A stretch of 64,000 bases of DNA from Candidatus Zixiibacteriota bacterium (GCA_017999435.1 JAGNLV010000003.1:434001-498000), one strand, 5' to 3'; shown: positions 7,529 through 17,429, counted from the first letter of the stretch. The notes: generated from the letters alone by a model not told the origin. Numbers and translations: made by a program.

Positions 7529-8380
7529 ATGAGACGCTGGTATATCGGGCACGAGCAGAAACGGCGGTACCAGGGGAGTTTCCTGCTGGCGTGTCTGGCC
7601 ACTTACGCGATAGTCATTGGGGGGAGTCTGTTTCTTCTGTCGGGATCCGGGGTGGAGCGCCCGGCGCCGGCAGCGGGAGCAGCGGCCGCGGGGGCGCCGA
7701 CAGCCTCGGCCGAACGCCCCGCCGCCGCCGGCACTCGTCTGCCCCGGCCGATGAGCGGGGGAGGCGCGCCGGGCGGGAAATTCCGGCTGGGCTTTGTGGG
7801 CGCGGTGAGGATTGTGCGCGATGTCGAGTGGCCGAGAATCTCGGTCCCGAAACGGGGCCGCGAGGATCCACCGGCCGCACCGATGCTGGCGCAACTTGAC
7901 TTCCCCGCCACGACCGGCGGCGGCCGGGGGGACAGCTACGGCTTAGGGGATGATCCGTTCGGCCTGGCGCCGTCGGAGCCGTACCTGCCGGCCACTCGGC
8001 GTGCGCCGCAATGGGGGATGGAGCAGCTTCCGCGAGGCGAGACGCGGGACGCCGCAGTGGAATTCTGGGCGCCGAGCTGGCCGCCGGGGGCCCGCCTCGG
8101 CCGCGAGCGGCGCGATACGGCGATCGTGTATGTCTGGCTGCTCATTCGTCCGGACGGGACAGTCCGGTACCGGATTCTCAGCGAGACGCCGGCCGGGCAG
8201 GGATTCGGCCGGGAGGTGGAGTCGGCGCTCCTGCGGAGCCGCTACACACCCCCGGTCCGCGAGGGAGTCAAGGACTCGGTGGCTTTCGTGCTGCGCGTGC
8301 TCCTGTGCGAAGGATGCGATTCGTACATGACCGAGGAGCCGCCGAATATCCGCGCGAGCATGCGGCAGCCGCGGCGGTGA
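7529..8380 (+). CDS. TonB-like energy-transducing protein (TonB C-terminal domain)
   Basis: A 283-aa protein. After a short cytoplasmic N-terminus (MRRWYIGHEQKRRYQ) it has one membrane helix (about 17-40), then an Ala/Pro/Gly-rich periplasmic linker. The C-terminal domain (about 195-283) carries the TonB-C pattern: VYVWLLIRPDGTVRYR, then a helix GFGREVESALLRSRYTPPVR, then a strand VAFVLRVLL. TonB passes proton-motive energy to outer-membrane receptors, while stand-alone TonB-C proteins may instead act in envelope assembly. No exbB/exbD is adjacent. The ATG at 7529 gives a normal membrane anchor; the frame is open further upstream (to 7292) but that part is not protein-like. Confidence 0.72.
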   Translation: MRRWYIGHEQKRRYQGSFLLACLATYAIVIGGSLFLLSGSGVERPAPAAGAAAAGAPTASAERPAAAGTRLPRPMSGGGAPGGKFRLGFVGAVRIVRDVEWPRISVPKRGREDPPAAPMLAQLDFPATTGGGRGDSYGLGDDPFGLAPSEPYLPATRRAPQWGMEQLPRGETRDAAVEFWAPSWPPGARLGRERRDTAIVYVWLLIRPDGTVRYRILSETPAGQGFGREVESALLRSRYTPPVREGVKDSVAFVLRVLLCEGCDSYMTEEPPNIRASMRQPRR

Positions 8381-8411
8381 TGACCGGCGGTGCGGCCGGA
8401 GAAAACGTGAA

Positions 8412-8440
8412 ACGGCCGGGAGCAAGAGGCTCCCGGCCGT
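8412..8440. terminator. Bidirectional terminator between convergent genes
   Basis: A perfect 12-bp stem ACGGCCGGGAGC / GCTCCCGGCCGT with a 5-nt loop, between the ends of the TonB-like gene and clpC. The T-tract is short on both sides. Confidence 0.75.
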
Positions 8441-8474
8441 GGTGTTGACGGGGGCTATTCCGGCGCCGGCGCGG

Positions 8475-10943
8475 CTAGCGCTCGAGAGCGTGCTGGCCGC
8501 CCGAACCGGCCGCCTCAGGCTCTTTCGTGTTGAAGCTGAAGATCAGCTCCGTGCGGCCGGCGGTGACCACCAGTTCGCAGTCGCCGGCGTACTGCCCGCG
8601 CAGCAACTCCTCGGAGAGCGGGTCCTCGAGGTACTTGCGCAGCGAGCGGCGGAGCGGCCGGGCGCCGTACTCGGGTTCCCAGCCCTTCTCGCAGATGAAC
8701 TCCTTGGCCGAGTCGGTCAGTTTGAAGGCGATGCCTTTCTCCGCGAGCTGCTTGGCGGTGTCCTGCACCTGGATATCGATGATCTGCTTGATATCCTCCT
8801 TGGTCAGCGAGCGGAACACGACCGTCTCGTCGATCCGGTTGAGCAGTTCCGGATTGAAGGCCTTCTTGAGCTCCTCGCGAATCTTCCGGGACATTGAGTC
8901 GTACCCCAGATCCACCGCCTCGGCGTCGAACCCGACCGTCTTCTGGTCGCGCAACTGGCGGGTGCCGAGGTTGGAGGTCATGATGACCACGGTATTCTTG
9001 AAGTCGACCTTGCGGCCGAAGCTGTCGGTGAGCGCGCCGTCGTCGAACAACTGGAGGAGGATGTTGAAGACGTCGGGATGGGCCTTCTCGATTTCGTCGA
9101 GGAGGACGACCGAGTAGGGTTTGCGGCGGACCTTTTCGGTCAGCTGGCCGCCCTCTTCGTAGCCGACGTATCCCGGGGGCGCTCCGATGAGGCGGGAGAC
9201 GGCGAACTTCTCCATATACTCGGACATGTCGATGCGGATGAGGGAGTTGGCGTCCTCGAAGAGGAACATGGCCAGGGCGCGGGCGAGTTCGGTCTTGCCG
9301 ACCCCGGTCGGGCCGAGGAACATGAAGGTGCCGATCGGCCGGCGCGGGTCGCCGAGGCCGGCGCGGGCCCGGCGGATGGCTTTGGAGATGGCCGAGATGG
9401 CCTCGTCCTGGCCGACGATCGCCTTGCGCAACTCTTCCTCCATGCGCAGGAGGCGCTTGGACTCGCTCTCCTCGAGGCGGAAGAGAGGGATGCCGGTGAT
9501 TTTCGACAGCACGGTCGCGACATCATCGGCCGTCAGGGTGACCGTCTCGCTCTCGCGGGTCTTTTCCCAGGTTTCGGTCAAACGGGCGAGTTCATCCTTT
9601 TTCGCTTTCAGTTCATCGCGCAGCTGGGCGGCGGTTTCGAAAGCCTGGTTCTTGACCGATTTCTCCTTGCGCTGCTGGAGTTCCTGGATCTGGCCTTCGA
9701 TTTCCGCGAACCTGGCCGGGCGGGTGAAGGTGGCGAGGTGGGCGCGGGAGCCGGCCTCGTCGATGAGGTCGATCGCCTTGTCCGGCTGGAATTTGCCCGT
9801 AATATACCGGTTGGACATCTTCACCGCCGCTTCAATCGCCTCGTCGGAGATCACCAGGCGGTGGTGTTTCTCGTACTGCGAGCGAAGCCCCTTGAGGATG
9901 CGGATCGTGTCTTCCTCGGAGGGGGGGTCGACCATGACCGTCTGGAAGCGGCGGTCGAGAGCGCCGTCCTTCTCGATGTACTTCCGGTACTCGTTCATGG
10001 TGGTGGCGCCGATGCAGCGGAGTTCGCCGCGGGCGAGCGAGGGCTTGAAGATGTTGGAGGCATCGAGTGAACCCTCGGCGCCGCCGGCGCCGACGATGGT
10101 GTGGATTTCATCGATGAAGATGATGACGTCCTCGGCGTTGATAATCTCGTTGAGGACGGCTTTGAGGCGTTCCTCGAACTGGCCGCGGTACTTGGTGCCG
10201 GCGACGAGGGAGGCCATGTCGAGGGTGACGACCCGTTTGTTTTCGAGGGTCTGGGGGACGCGGTTTTCGACGATGCGCTGGGCGAGGCCCTCGACGATGG
10301 CGGTCTTGCCAACGCCCGGTTCGCCGATGAGGACGGGGTTGTTCTTCTTGCGGCGCGAGAGGACCTGGGCGACGCGCTCGATTTCGTTGGCGCGGCCGAC
10401 GATGGGATCGAGCTTGCCGCGGCGGGCCAGCTCGGTCAGGTCGCGGCCGAAGTGGTCCAGCGCCGGAGTCTTCGACTTTTTGCGCTTCTTCTTGTAAGAG
10501 GAAGGACGCCCGTTCTGAATGTTCTTGAGCTCCTCGTAGGCCTCTTTGTAGTCGATCTCGTAGGTGGAGAGGACCTGGGCGGCGACGCCCTCTTCGTCCT
10601 TGAGCAGCGCCAGGAGGATGTGTTCGGTGTCGATATCCTTCGATTTGAGCGCCCGCGCTTCCTGGCCGGACACCTCGAGGGTCTTCTTGGCCCGGGCAGT
10701 GAGGGGCAGCTGGCCCATGGTCATGGTGCCGCCGGAGGGCTGGACCACCTCTTCCACGGACTGCTTCAGGTCGTTGAGGTCGAGTCCGAGGTTGACGATA
10801 ATCTCGACCGCTCGGCCCTCACCCAGCCGGATCAGTCCCAGCAGCAGGTGTTCGGTTCCGATGTAGTCGTGCCGGAGCCGGGAGGCCTCGTCGCGGGCGT
10901 ACTCGATGGCTTTGCGGGCACCTTCGGTGAACATCTCATTCAT
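8475..10943 (-). CDS. clpC: AAA+ protease ATPase ClpC
   Basis: An 822-aa Hsp100 unfoldase that feeds substrates, including arginine-phosphorylated proteins in McsB systems, to ClpP. Domains: double Clp-N (1-145), AAA-1 with Walker [10 protein letters not shown] (~207-215) and [11 protein letters not shown], a middle UVR/coiled-coil motif (~420-455, [19 protein letters not shown]) typical of ClpC rather than ClpA/ClpB, AAA-2 with GPTGVGKTE and [13 protein letters not shown], and a C-terminal D2-small domain. Shine-Dalgarno AAGGAAGG precedes ATG 10943. It is the last gene of the lolC-lolD-mcsA-mcsB-clpC operon, 75 nt after mcsB. No ctsR repressor gene is seen. Confidence 0.97.
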   Translation of the reverse strand: MNEMFTEGARKAIEYARDEASRLRHDYIGTEHLLLGLIRLGEGRAVEIIVNLGLDLNDLKQSVEEVVQPSGGTMTMGQLPLTARAKKTLEVSGQEARALKSKDIDTEHILLALLKDEEGVAAQVLSTYEIDYKEAYEELKNIQNGRPSSYKKKRKKSKTPALDHFGRDLTELARRGKLDPIVGRANEIERVAQVLSRRKKNNPVLIGEPGVGKTAIVEGLAQRIVENRVPQTLENKRVVTLDMASLVAGTKYRGQFEERLKAVLNEIINAEDVIIFIDEIHTIVGAGGAEGSLDASNIFKPSLARGELRCIGATTMNEYRKYIEKDGALDRRFQTVMVDPPSEEDTIRILKGLRSQYEKHHRLVISDEAIEAAVKMSNRYITGKFQPDKAIDLIDEAGSRAHLATFTRPARFAEIEGQIQELQQRKEKSVKNQAFETAAQLRDELKAKKDELARLTETWEKTRESETVTLTADDVATVLSKITGIPLFRLEESESKRLLRMEEELRKAIVGQDEAISAISKAIRRARAGLGDPRRPIGTFMFLGPTGVGKTELARALAMFLFEDANSLIRIDMSEYMEKFAVSRLIGAPPGYVGYEEGGQLTEKVRRKPYSVVLLDEIEKAHPDVFNILLQLFDDGALTDSFGRKVDFKNTVVIMTSNLGTRQLRDQKTVGFDAEAVDLGYDSMSRKIREELKKAFNPELLNRIDETVVFRSLTKEDIKQIIDIQVQDTAKQLAEKGIAFKLTDSAKEFICEKGWEPEYGARPLRRSLRKYLEDPLSEELLRGQYAGDCELVVTAGRTELIFSFNTKEPEAAGSGGQHALER

Positions 10944-11018
10944 CGCGAACCTTCCTTGCGTCTATGTCCAAGACTTCTTGTCACGCCAATATGCACCTGT
11001 AAATACATCATATCGGGC

Positions 11019-12068
11019 CTATGTGTTCCGGAGTTTCTCGCGCACCATCTGGGCGCGGACGAAATCGCGCCGGTTGTTGTCCATCTCGGAGCCGTAGAAC
11101 CGCTGGAGGTGGGCGGGCTGCGACAGCAGGAGCATGTCGTTGATCTGGGCCACGCTGAGGAAGTCGATGATGCCCATGGCCTGGCCCAGCCGCACGGCAG
11201 AGAGCAGGTTCATCACCTCTTCGGACGTGAGCACGCGGGCGTGTTTGAGGATGCCGTAAGCCCGCCAGATCTTGTCCTCGATCATATCGGAGGCCTCGTC
11301 GACCAGCCGCCGGCGGGCGGCGGCCTCCTTCTCGATGATGTCGCGCGTCACGCGCATGATCTGCGCCAGGATGTCGTCCTCCGTGATGCCGAGCGTGTTC
11401 TGGTTGGAGATCTGGAAGAGGTTCCCCAGCACGTCGGAACCCTCCCCGTAAAACCCGCGCACGATGAGGCCGGTCGCGGTGATGTGGCGGATGACATGGT
11501 CGATCTCGCGGGTGAGGACGAGCCCGGGGAGGTGGATGAGGACCGAGGCGCGCATGCCCGTGCCGGCGTTGGTCGGGCAGGCCGTGAGAAAACCAAAGTC
11601 CGGGTCGTAGTCGTACTCGAGGTGGCGGCCGATCTCCTGGTCGTACTGCTTGGCCGCCGCGTACGCACCCCGCGGGTCGAGTCCGGAGGCCAGCGCCTGT
11701 ATCCGCAGGTGGTCTTCCTCGTTGACCATGATCGACACCTGTTCCTGCGACCCGATGTAGAGGGCTTTGGGGAGGTCGCCGGAGAGGAAGGCGGGGGAGA
11801 TGAGGTGGCGCTCGACGAGGAAGTCGCGGTCGAGGGGGCTGATGTCGCCGGCGCGGACGTAGCGGCCGCGGCCGAGAAGGTCGGAGCGGGAGACGGTGGA
11901 GTCGACATAGTTCACGATGCGGGTGCCGGTTTCGCTGTCGGCCGAGGGGGGATATTTGCAGCCGGCGATGTTGCGGGCCAGGCGAACCCGGCTGGACAGC
12001 ACGGCGGCCGATTCCTCGCCCTTGCCCGACAGCCAGACGGCCGGTGACTTGACCATATCTTCAAACAT
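11019..12068 (-). CDS. mcsB: Protein arginine kinase McsB
   Basis: A 349-aa phosphagen-kinase-fold enzyme that phosphorylates arginine residues of damaged proteins as a ClpC-ClpP degradation tag. Visible are the nucleotide-binding SSRVRLARNIAG segment, NEEDHLRIQ, the catalytic-loop Cys region CPTNAGTGMRASVLIHLP, and the C-terminal McsB-specific region. The ATG at 12068 (MFEDMVKSP) was chosen because the in-frame upstream extension is low-complexity Ser/Arg and overlaps mcsA. GGGGAAGATGG lies before it as a Shine-Dalgarno site. The gene follows mcsA by about 28 nt. Its activator McsA and effector ClpC flank it, as in Firmicutes. Confidence 0.95.
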   Translation of the reverse strand: MFEDMVKSPAVWLSGKGEESAAVLSSRVRLARNIAGCKYPPSADSETGTRIVNYVDSTVSRSDLLGRGRYVRAGDISPLDRDFLVERHLISPAFLSGDLPKALYIGSQEQVSIMVNEEDHLRIQALASGLDPRGAYAAAKQYDQEIGRHLEYDYDPDFGFLTACPTNAGTGMRASVLIHLPGLVLTREIDHVIRHITATGLIVRGFYGEGSDVLGNLFQISNQNTLGITEDDILAQIMRVTRDIIEKEAAARRRLVDEASDMIEDKIWRAYGILKHARVLTSEEVMNLLSAVRLGQAMGIIDFLSVAQINDMLLLSQPAHLQRFYGSEMDNNRRDFVRAQMVREKLRNT

Positions 12069-12096
12069 CGTCCATCTTCCCCATCTCCCCCCGCGG

Positions 12097-12633
12097 CTAC
12101 CGGTGAAGGGATGATTCCTCGCGGATCGTTTTGAGTTTGTCGCGGATTTCAGCGGCCCGCTCGAAATCTTCGCTCTCGATAGCTTTGGCCAGCTCCGCCT
12201 CGAGGCGCTCCTCCTCTTTGACGGGGATGGCATCATCGTCCGCCGCGCCGTCGATGACGGTGACGGGGCGCTGGCCGCGGTGGAGGGAGGCGCCGTGGAT
12301 TTTGCGCATGATCGGTTCGAGGCGGGAGCGGAAAGCTTTGTAGCATTCGCCGCAGCCGAAGCGGCCCTGGCGGGTGAAAGCCTGGAAGGTGAGGCCGCAG
12401 CCGGGGCAGGTGAGCGGGTCGCCGGTGTCGACCGGCGGCGCGCCCTGGGGGGAGGAGGCGAAGCCGGAGAGGATTTCGGCCAGGGGGAAGGGAACGTTTT
12501 CCAGGGGGGAGTGGAAGCCGCGGGCGGCCGCGCACTGCTTGCACAGGTTCAGCATCGTCTTCTGGTTGTTGACAATCTGCGTGAGGTGAACCGTCGCCTC
12601 GTTCTTGTTGCAGTCCTGACACAACATAGTCAC
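12097..12633 (-). CDS. mcsA: McsA, zinc-binding activator of McsB (UVR motif protein)
   Basis: A 178-aa protein with two zinc clusters: CQDCNKNEA with NLCKQCAAARG near the N-terminus, and TCPGCGLTF with GRFGCGECYKAF in the middle. A C-terminal UVR helix hairpin follows (EDFERAAEIRDKLKTIREE, ~150-172). In Firmicutes McsA binds and stimulates McsB and senses thiol or metal stress through these cysteines. The gene lies between lolD (12-nt gap) and mcsB. The start follows the first Met of MTMLCQDC; a second Met lies two codons later. Confidence 0.93.
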   Translation of the reverse strand: MTMLCQDCNKNEATVHLTQIVNNQKTMLNLCKQCAAARGFHSPLENVPFPLAEILSGFASSPQGAPPVDTGDPLTCPGCGLTFQAFTRQGRFGCGECYKAFRSRLEPIMRKIHGASLHRGQRPVTVIDGAADDDAIPVKEEERLEAELAKAIESEDFERAAEIRDKLKTIREESSLHR

Positions 12634-12645
12634 ATTCCCATGCGG

Positions 12646-13338
12646 TTACGAGCGCTCGCAGAACTTGCCTTCGACGATCTCCAAAGTGCGGTTGCAGCGG
12701 TCGGCCAGTTCGCGATTGTGGGTCGCGATGAGGAGGGCGATGCTCTGTTCGCGATTGAGGCGGAAGAGCAGTTCGTGAAGCATCCGTCCCGTTGCACTGT
12801 CGAGGTCGCCGGAGGGTTCGTCGGCCAGAACGATCCGGGGATCGTTGGCCAGGGCCCGGGCGACCGCCACCCGTTGCTGTTCACCGCCGGAGAGCTGCGC
12901 CGGGCGGTGGTTCTTTCTCTCACTTAAACCGACCATGTCGAGCAACAGTTCCGCCCGCCGGCGGGCCTGGGTGCGGCTCTGGCCGGCGACGAGGACGGGC
13001 ATCATGACGTTTTCGGCCGCCGAGAAATCCTCCAGCAAGTAGTGAAACTGGAACACGAAACCGACATTGCGGTTGCGGAACGCCGCCAAGTCCGCCTCCG
13101 ACTGGTTGTCCACCCGGGTCCCGTCGATCTCGACTGCCCCGGCCGTCGGCCGATCCAGGCCGCCGAGGAGGTGCAGGAGGGTCGATTTGCCGACCCCGGA
13201 GGCGCCGGTGACAGCCACGGTGTCGCCGCGAGGCATGGTCAGGTTGATGCCGCGCAGGACGTGCAGGGTCGCGTCCGGGGTCCGGAACTCGCGGTGGAGG
13301 TCAACGGCTCGCAAGATGGTGTCGTCGTGGGTGTCCAT
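12646..13338 (-). CDS. lolD: Lipoprotein-releasing ABC transporter, ATP-binding subunit
   Basis: A 230-aa ABC ATPase of the LolD/MacB-type group that drives extraction of outer-membrane lipoproteins from the inner membrane. Walker [10 protein letters not shown] (45-53), Q-loop FVFQFHYLL, signature [15 protein letters not shown], Walker [10 protein letters not shown] and H-loop IATHNRE are all intact. It lies 100 nt downstream of the LolC/E-like permease and 12 nt upstream of mcsA, so lipoprotein export and protein quality control share a transcript. Its presence implies an outer membrane. Specificity for lipoproteins is inferred from the partner permease. Confidence 0.92.
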   Translation of the reverse strand: MDTHDDTILRAVDLHREFRTPDATLHVLRGINLTMPRGDTVAVTGASGVGKSTLLHLLGGLDRPTAGAVEIDGTRVDNQSEADLAAFRNRNVGFVFQFHYLLEDFSAAENVMMPVLVAGQSRTQARRRAELLLDMVGLSERKNHRPAQLSGGEQQRVAVARALANDPRIVLADEPSGDLDSATGRMLHELLFRLNREQSIALLIATHNRELADRCNRTLEIVEGKFCERS

Positions 13339-13437
13339 CGTTCGGTTTACTCGTCCTCTTGGGCCCCGTTACGGGCATACAGTAGTATTTTCGCCAGAAT
13401 TCCGTAAACGTTTACCATTGCGCGTGTTTTCCGCCAT

Positions 13438-14664
13438 TTAGCGCCGCAAAACCTCCACGACCGACACCCGCGAGGCCTGGTGGGCCGGATACAGGGCGGC
13501 CAAAAAGCAGATCGCCACCGTCACCAGGCCGGCCAGCAGGAAATCGACCGGGTGGATATCGATCGGGAGGTAGCTGATGAAATAGATGTCGGGGGGCAGG
13601 CTGACCAGATGGTACCGGTTTTGCAGCCAGGCAGCCGCCAGCGCCAGCCCCCAGCCGCCCGCGACGCCCCCCGCGCCGATCCCTAAGCCCTTGTACACGA
13701 ATATCTTGCGGATCGATCCGGGAGTCGAACCGATCGTTTTCAGAATGCCGATTTCAGCCCGCTTCTCCATCGTCAACATAACCAGTGTCGAGATGATGGA
13801 AAAAGCGGCAACCAGCACGATCAGAATGAACCCCAGGAAGAGCACCTTCTTCTCGATGGCGATCCAGGCGAACAGATTCCGGTGGAGGACGTTCCATGGG
13901 ACCACTTCGAAACGGTGCTCGAGGAGTGAATCGACGACCGGGCGGATCGCCTCGGCCCGGTAGACGTCGTCGAGGCGCAGGTGGATGGTGGTGACGGCGT
14001 CGCCGGTACGGAAGAGTCTCTGGGCCGCGGGCAGCGAGATGTAGGCGAGCTCGGAGTCAAACTCGAACATGCCGCTTTCGAAGATGCCGGCGACATAGAA
14101 CTTGGCGACCCGCGGGCGGGTGTTGCTGCGGATTTCATCGCCCTTGAGGGAGTAGAGGACAACCTCGGAGCCGAGGACGGCGCCCAGACGGTCGGCGAGA
14201 TTCTTGCCGAGGATGATGCCCGGCACGGTGTCGTCGGCGATGACGATCTCGTTGAAATTGTAGGTTCCCCCGACGATGTTCTTTTCGATCTGGGAGGCGC
14301 GGCGCTCGAGTTCGGGGACGATGCCGCGCACGATGATGCCGTCACCGGCGCTTTCGGAAGCGATGGCGGCCTTGTAGTAGATGAAGGGCGAGGCGGCGGC
14401 GACGCCGGGAACGCGGGCGAGGGAATCGACCAGGGCGCGGTAATTCGCGATGAACTCCTCCCGAACCGGGAAGATCGAGATGTGGGAGGTGGTGCCGAGC
14501 AGACGGGTGCGGATCTCGGCCTCGAACCCGTTGTGCATGGACATGACGAAACAGACGACGCCTACGCCGAGGGCCACCCCGAGGATCGTGATCCAGGTCG
14601 AGACGGAGATGAAGAACCGCCCCGACCGAAGATATCGTCGCGCCACAAAACGTTCATAGCCCAT
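13438..14664 (-). CDS. lolC: Lipoprotein-releasing ABC transporter permease (LolC/LolE family)
   Basis: A 408-aa FtsX-like permease. The N-terminus (ARRYLRSGRFFISVSTWI, then ILGVALGVGVVCFVMSMHNG) is the LolC/E signature with the first membrane helix. A large periplasmic domain follows (about 50-270), then three C-terminal helices, the last before the final LYPAHQASRVSVVEVLRR. The ATG at 14664 has an AGGG(A)-type Shine-Dalgarno site. A frame extension to 14730 is not protein-like. A single permease with one lolD suggests a homodimeric LolF-like or LolC-type transporter, so C versus E cannot be settled. First gene of the operon ending in clpC. Confidence 0.9.
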   Translation of the reverse strand: MGYERFVARRYLRSGRFFISVSTWITILGVALGVGVVCFVMSMHNGFEAEIRTRLLGTTSHISIFPVREEFIANYRALVDSLARVPGVAAASPFIYYKAAIASESAGDGIIVRGIVPELERRASQIEKNIVGGTYNFNEIVIADDTVPGIILGKNLADRLGAVLGSEVVLYSLKGDEIRSNTRPRVAKFYVAGIFESGMFEFDSELAYISLPAAQRLFRTGDAVTTIHLRLDDVYRAEAIRPVVDSLLEHRFEVVPWNVLHRNLFAWIAIEKKVLFLGFILIVLVAAFSIISTLVMLTMEKRAEIGILKTIGSTPGSIRKIFVYKGLGIGAGGVAGGWGLALAAAWLQNRYHLVSLPPDIYFISYLPIDIHPVDFLLAGLVTVAICFLAALYPAHQASRVSVVEVLRR

Positions 14665-14916
14665 GCATCCATCCATCCCTGGTGCAAAACCGGCACGGCA
14701 CTCATTGTGAAGGCCGGTGCGCAGCGGCACTCAGGGTATTATACGCCCCGCCGGAGGCAACGCAATCTTTTTCGGACCGGCGGACCATGCGGCCCCCTTG
14801 ACAGCAGACGGAGCACATGCGAAGTTGAGGCCGGCAAGAACCTGAAGTATCCGGTCAGCAGTCAACCGAGCCGCGGGTGGGGGCGTCCGACCCGGCCGCG
14901 GCTGAAGGAGGAGCAA

Positions 14917-15270
14917 ATGGGACAGCCGGTCGTGCATTTTGAAATCGCCGGGCGGGACTACCGGAAATCAATCGCGTTCTATCGAAACCTTTTTGACTGG
15001 ACGATCGAAGAGGTCGGCGCCTTTCCCTACGGCATGGTGCAGGCGGCCGGAGAGCGGGCCATCGGCGGCGGGATCAGCCCGGTCGCGCCGGGCGGTCGGC
15101 CCGGGGTGACGGTGTACGTGATGGTCGACGATCTCCAGACCTACCTCGAGCGGGCGCAGCAGCTCGGCGGGAAAACCGTGACGCCGCCCTCGCCCATTCC
15201 CGGCATCGGGGAATTCGCCATGTTCGCCGATCCCGACGGGAACGTGATCGGGCTGTTCAAGGCGAAGTAG
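14917..15270 (+). CDS. VOC (glyoxalase/bleomycin-resistance) family protein
   Basis: A 117-aa single-domain vicinal-oxygen-chelate protein, beginning GQPVVHFEIAGRDYRKSIAFY with the usual HFEI strand, and ending FADPDGNVIGLFK, the typical VOC C-terminal strand that supplies a metal-side residue. The central YVMVDDLQTYLERAQQLGGK strand-helix unit completes the fold. AAGGAGGA precedes ATG 14917. A TTGACA near 14799 could be its -35 box, but the -10 is poor. Substrate unknown; this subgroup is commonly found as uncharacterised small proteins. Confidence 0.88.
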   Translation: MGQPVVHFEIAGRDYRKSIAFYRNLFDWTIEEVGAFPYGMVQAAGERAIGGGISPVAPGGRPGVTVYVMVDDLQTYLERAQQLGGKTVTPPSPIPGIGEFAMFADPDGNVIGLFKAK

Positions 15271-15383
15271 GCGCCGGACCGCACCCGCCGCCGGAACCCC
15301 GGCGGCAGTCGGCGTGTTGGGGGGCAGGGGGATGACAGATTGACTTTTAAACGTGCTTGCGACAACCAGGAGGAACGATCGCC

Positions 15384-15764
15384 ATGACCCAAGCTCCCGC
15401 CGCCGCCCGCGTGGCCGTGCTCGGCGCATCGCCCAAACCGGACCGCACCTCTTTCCAGGCGGTCCGTCTGCTGAAGGAACACGGCTTTCACCCCATCCCG
15501 GTCCACCCGGCCGGGCATGCGGTCGACAGCGTCCCGGGGGTGAGCTCGCTGGACGAGGTAGCGCCGCCCCCCGACACGCTCACCGTCTATGTCAACGCCG
15601 GCATTTCCTCGGATCTCCGTGACGCGATGCTTCGCCTTCGCCCGCGGCGCGTGATATTCAACCCCGGGGCGGAGAACGATGATCTGGCCGCGGAACTGCG
15701 GGCGCAGGGGATCGAGGTGGTGGAGGCGTGCACGCTGGTGATGTTGCGGACAGGTGTGTTCTGA
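15384..15764 (+). CDS. CoA-binding domain protein (YccU-like)
   Basis: A 126-aa Rossmann-type protein of the CoA_binding_2 group. RVAVLGASPKPDRTSFQAV (the GASPKPDR loop binds the CoA diphosphate), PIPVHPAGHAVDSVPGVSSL, then VYVNAGISSDL and PRRVIFNPGAENDDL, and a final EACTLVMLRTG strand. This order is that of the stand-alone YccU/YneT family, whose cellular role is unclear. The start at 15384 follows CAGGAGGA; an upstream in-frame ATG has no site. It lies 113 nt after the VOC gene, possibly with its own weak TTGACT promoter. Confidence 0.9.
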   Translation: MTQAPAAARVAVLGASPKPDRTSFQAVRLLKEHGFHPIPVHPAGHAVDSVPGVSSLDEVAPPPDTLTVYVNAGISSDLRDAMLRLRPRRVIFNPGAENDDLAAELRAQGIEVVEACTLVMLRTGVF

Positions 15765-15829
15765 CCGCGGAGTGTGCCCGGGCAAACGGGGGCGCGCGCA
15801 GGGGCCGCGAGGGACGCGCATAAAACCGG

Positions 15830-15858
15830 TTGACGATCGGGGCTGTTTGCGGTATCTT
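15830..15858 (+). promoter_or_regulatory. Sigma-70-type promoter
   Basis: TTGACG (15830-15835), 17-nt spacer, TATCTT (15853-15858), upstream of the secreted protein gene at 15909. Confidence 0.7.
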
Positions 15859-15908
15859 GTGGCAAGGATACCGTCATGTCCACGATCCGTGAAATCCGGG
15901 GGAGTGCC

Positions 15909-17429
15909 ATGCAGATTGTCAGATTAGCCGCCGCGGTTGCGGCGCTCGCAATGGTCGGCCTGCCGGTGGCCGGTCTGAGCGCCGATCTGAAAATTGAGAA
16001 AGCGTATCTCGCCTATCAGGGTTGCCCGGGGGACGTCTCCGTTTCCGTTGAGAATCTCGATTTCGCGCTGGGTCGGTTCCGCCTGCTGATTGCGGTCAAT
16101 GAGGCGGCGACGGCGCCGGTGCGGGTGGATCCGGGAGCCACGCTCGCAGCGTGCGGGTACGAGCAGTTCGGCTACCGCCTGATAACCGATACCGCGGGGA
16201 ACTACGATCTGGGACCGTTCACGCGGCTGATCGAGATCACGGGGACGCTGGCCGCGCCGGGCGGCGACTACCCCTGCGCGGGTGCCGGCGCGACGGTCGA
16301 ACTGGCCCGCCTCCACCTCTTGGCCACCAACGATCGGGATTGGGAGTGCCTCGCCGTGCCGGTGGTGTTTTTCTGGCGGGATTGTCTCGACAACGCTCTT
16401 GTCAGCCGACAGGGAGACACCATGGAGGCGGTCGGGGCGCTGTTCTCCCTTCAAGGGGAGGACATCAGCACGTTTTACGCATTCCCCGGTTTCGGTCCTC
16501 CGGATCCATCGTGTGAGGGGCCCGCGGGGGTGACGCTGGTGCGCGGACTGAACGGCCACTGGGGGGGAGTCGATTTTGTCTGCTCCGACCGCGCGTGGGA
16601 CTGCAACGACTTCAGCGGCGACCTCAATCTCAACGGCTTCCGGCTGGAGGCCTCCGACCTTGTCCTCTATGCAGACTACTTCCAGTTCGGGCTGGGTGTG
16701 TTCCGGGTGAGTGTCGAGGGGCAGATTGCGGCGAGCGATATCGACTGCGACGGGAGCACCCTCTCGGTTCACGACCTCTACGCGATGATGCGGCGGATCG
16801 CGGGCGACTGGTACCCGGCGACGTGGAAAGCGGCTCGCTCGAAAACTGCGGAGGCGACGCTGACAGCGGTGCGGGATGCCGCCGGGGTGACGTTCACGCT
16901 GACGGCGCCGTCCGGGATCGGAGCCGGCTGGCTGCGGTTCGACGCGGACGAGGCGGCGGCGATTGCGGTGACCGGCGCGCCGGCGGCGTTGGGCCGGTTT
17001 GACGGACGGGCGAGTGTACTGCTGGCGGATTTGGACGGTCTCCGGCTGGCCGTGCCGCCAGGCGAGACGGTCACCATCCGCGTAGAGGATCCCGCGGCCG
17101 AGGCGGCGTTGGCGGAACTCGTCGGCCCCTCCGGCGAAACGGTGGCGGTCAAGGAAGCATCCCCCCTGCCGCAGACTTTCGCGCTCGCGCAGAACTACCC
17201 GAACCCGTTTAACCCGACAACGTGCATCGAGTTTGTGCTGCCGCAGGCGGTGGACTGGCAATTGGACGTTCTCAATGTGCTGGGGCAGCGGGTGGCGATG
17301 TTCGCGGGGCACGCTGACGGCCGGGTGGCGGTGACATGGGACGCTGGCCAATGCGCCTCGGGCGTGTACCTGTATCGACTCCGGGCAGGGGATTTTGCGG
17401 CGACCCGGCGCATGGTGTTGCTCAGGTAG
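15909..17429 (+). CDS. Secreted multidomain protein with dockerin-like repeats and FlgD/T9SS-like C-terminal domain
   Basis: A 506-aa exported protein. Signal peptide LAAAVAALAMVGLPVAGLSA. The first ~200 residues form a beta-rich domain. Around 240-300 are two Asp/Asn-rich EF-like loops resembling a type I dockerin pair (NDFSGDLNLNGFRLEASDLV and ASDIDCDGSTLSVHDLYAMM). The last ~90 residues are the FlgD-Ig-like sorting domain with QNYPNPFNPTT and the terminal YLYRLRAGDFAATRRMVLLR. In FCB bacteria such domains mark surface or secreted proteins, often for type IX-like export. The start at 15909 has a GGGGGAG site. The dispersed repeat follows immediately. Confidence 0.85.
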   Translation: MQIVRLAAAVAALAMVGLPVAGLSADLKIEKAYLAYQGCPGDVSVSVENLDFALGRFRLLIAVNEAATAPVRVDPGATLAACGYEQFGYRLITDTAGNYDLGPFTRLIEITGTLAAPGGDYPCAGAGATVELARLHLLATNDRDWECLAVPVVFFWRDCLDNALVSRQGDTMEAVGALFSLQGEDISTFYAFPGFGPPDPSCEGPAGVTLVRGLNGHWGGVDFVCSDRAWDCNDFSGDLNLNGFRLEASDLVLYADYFQFGLGVFRVSVEGQIAASDIDCDGSTLSVHDLYAMMRRIAGDWYPATWKAARSKTAEATLTAVRDAAGVTFTLTAPSGIGAGWLRFDADEAAAIAVTGAPAALGRFDGRASVLLADLDGLRLAVPPGETVTIRVEDPAAEAALAELVGPSGETVAVKEASPLPQTFALAQNYPNPFNPTTCIEFVLPQAVDWQLDVLNVLGQRVAMFAGHADGRVAVTWDAGQCASGVYLYRLRAGDFAATRRMVLLR

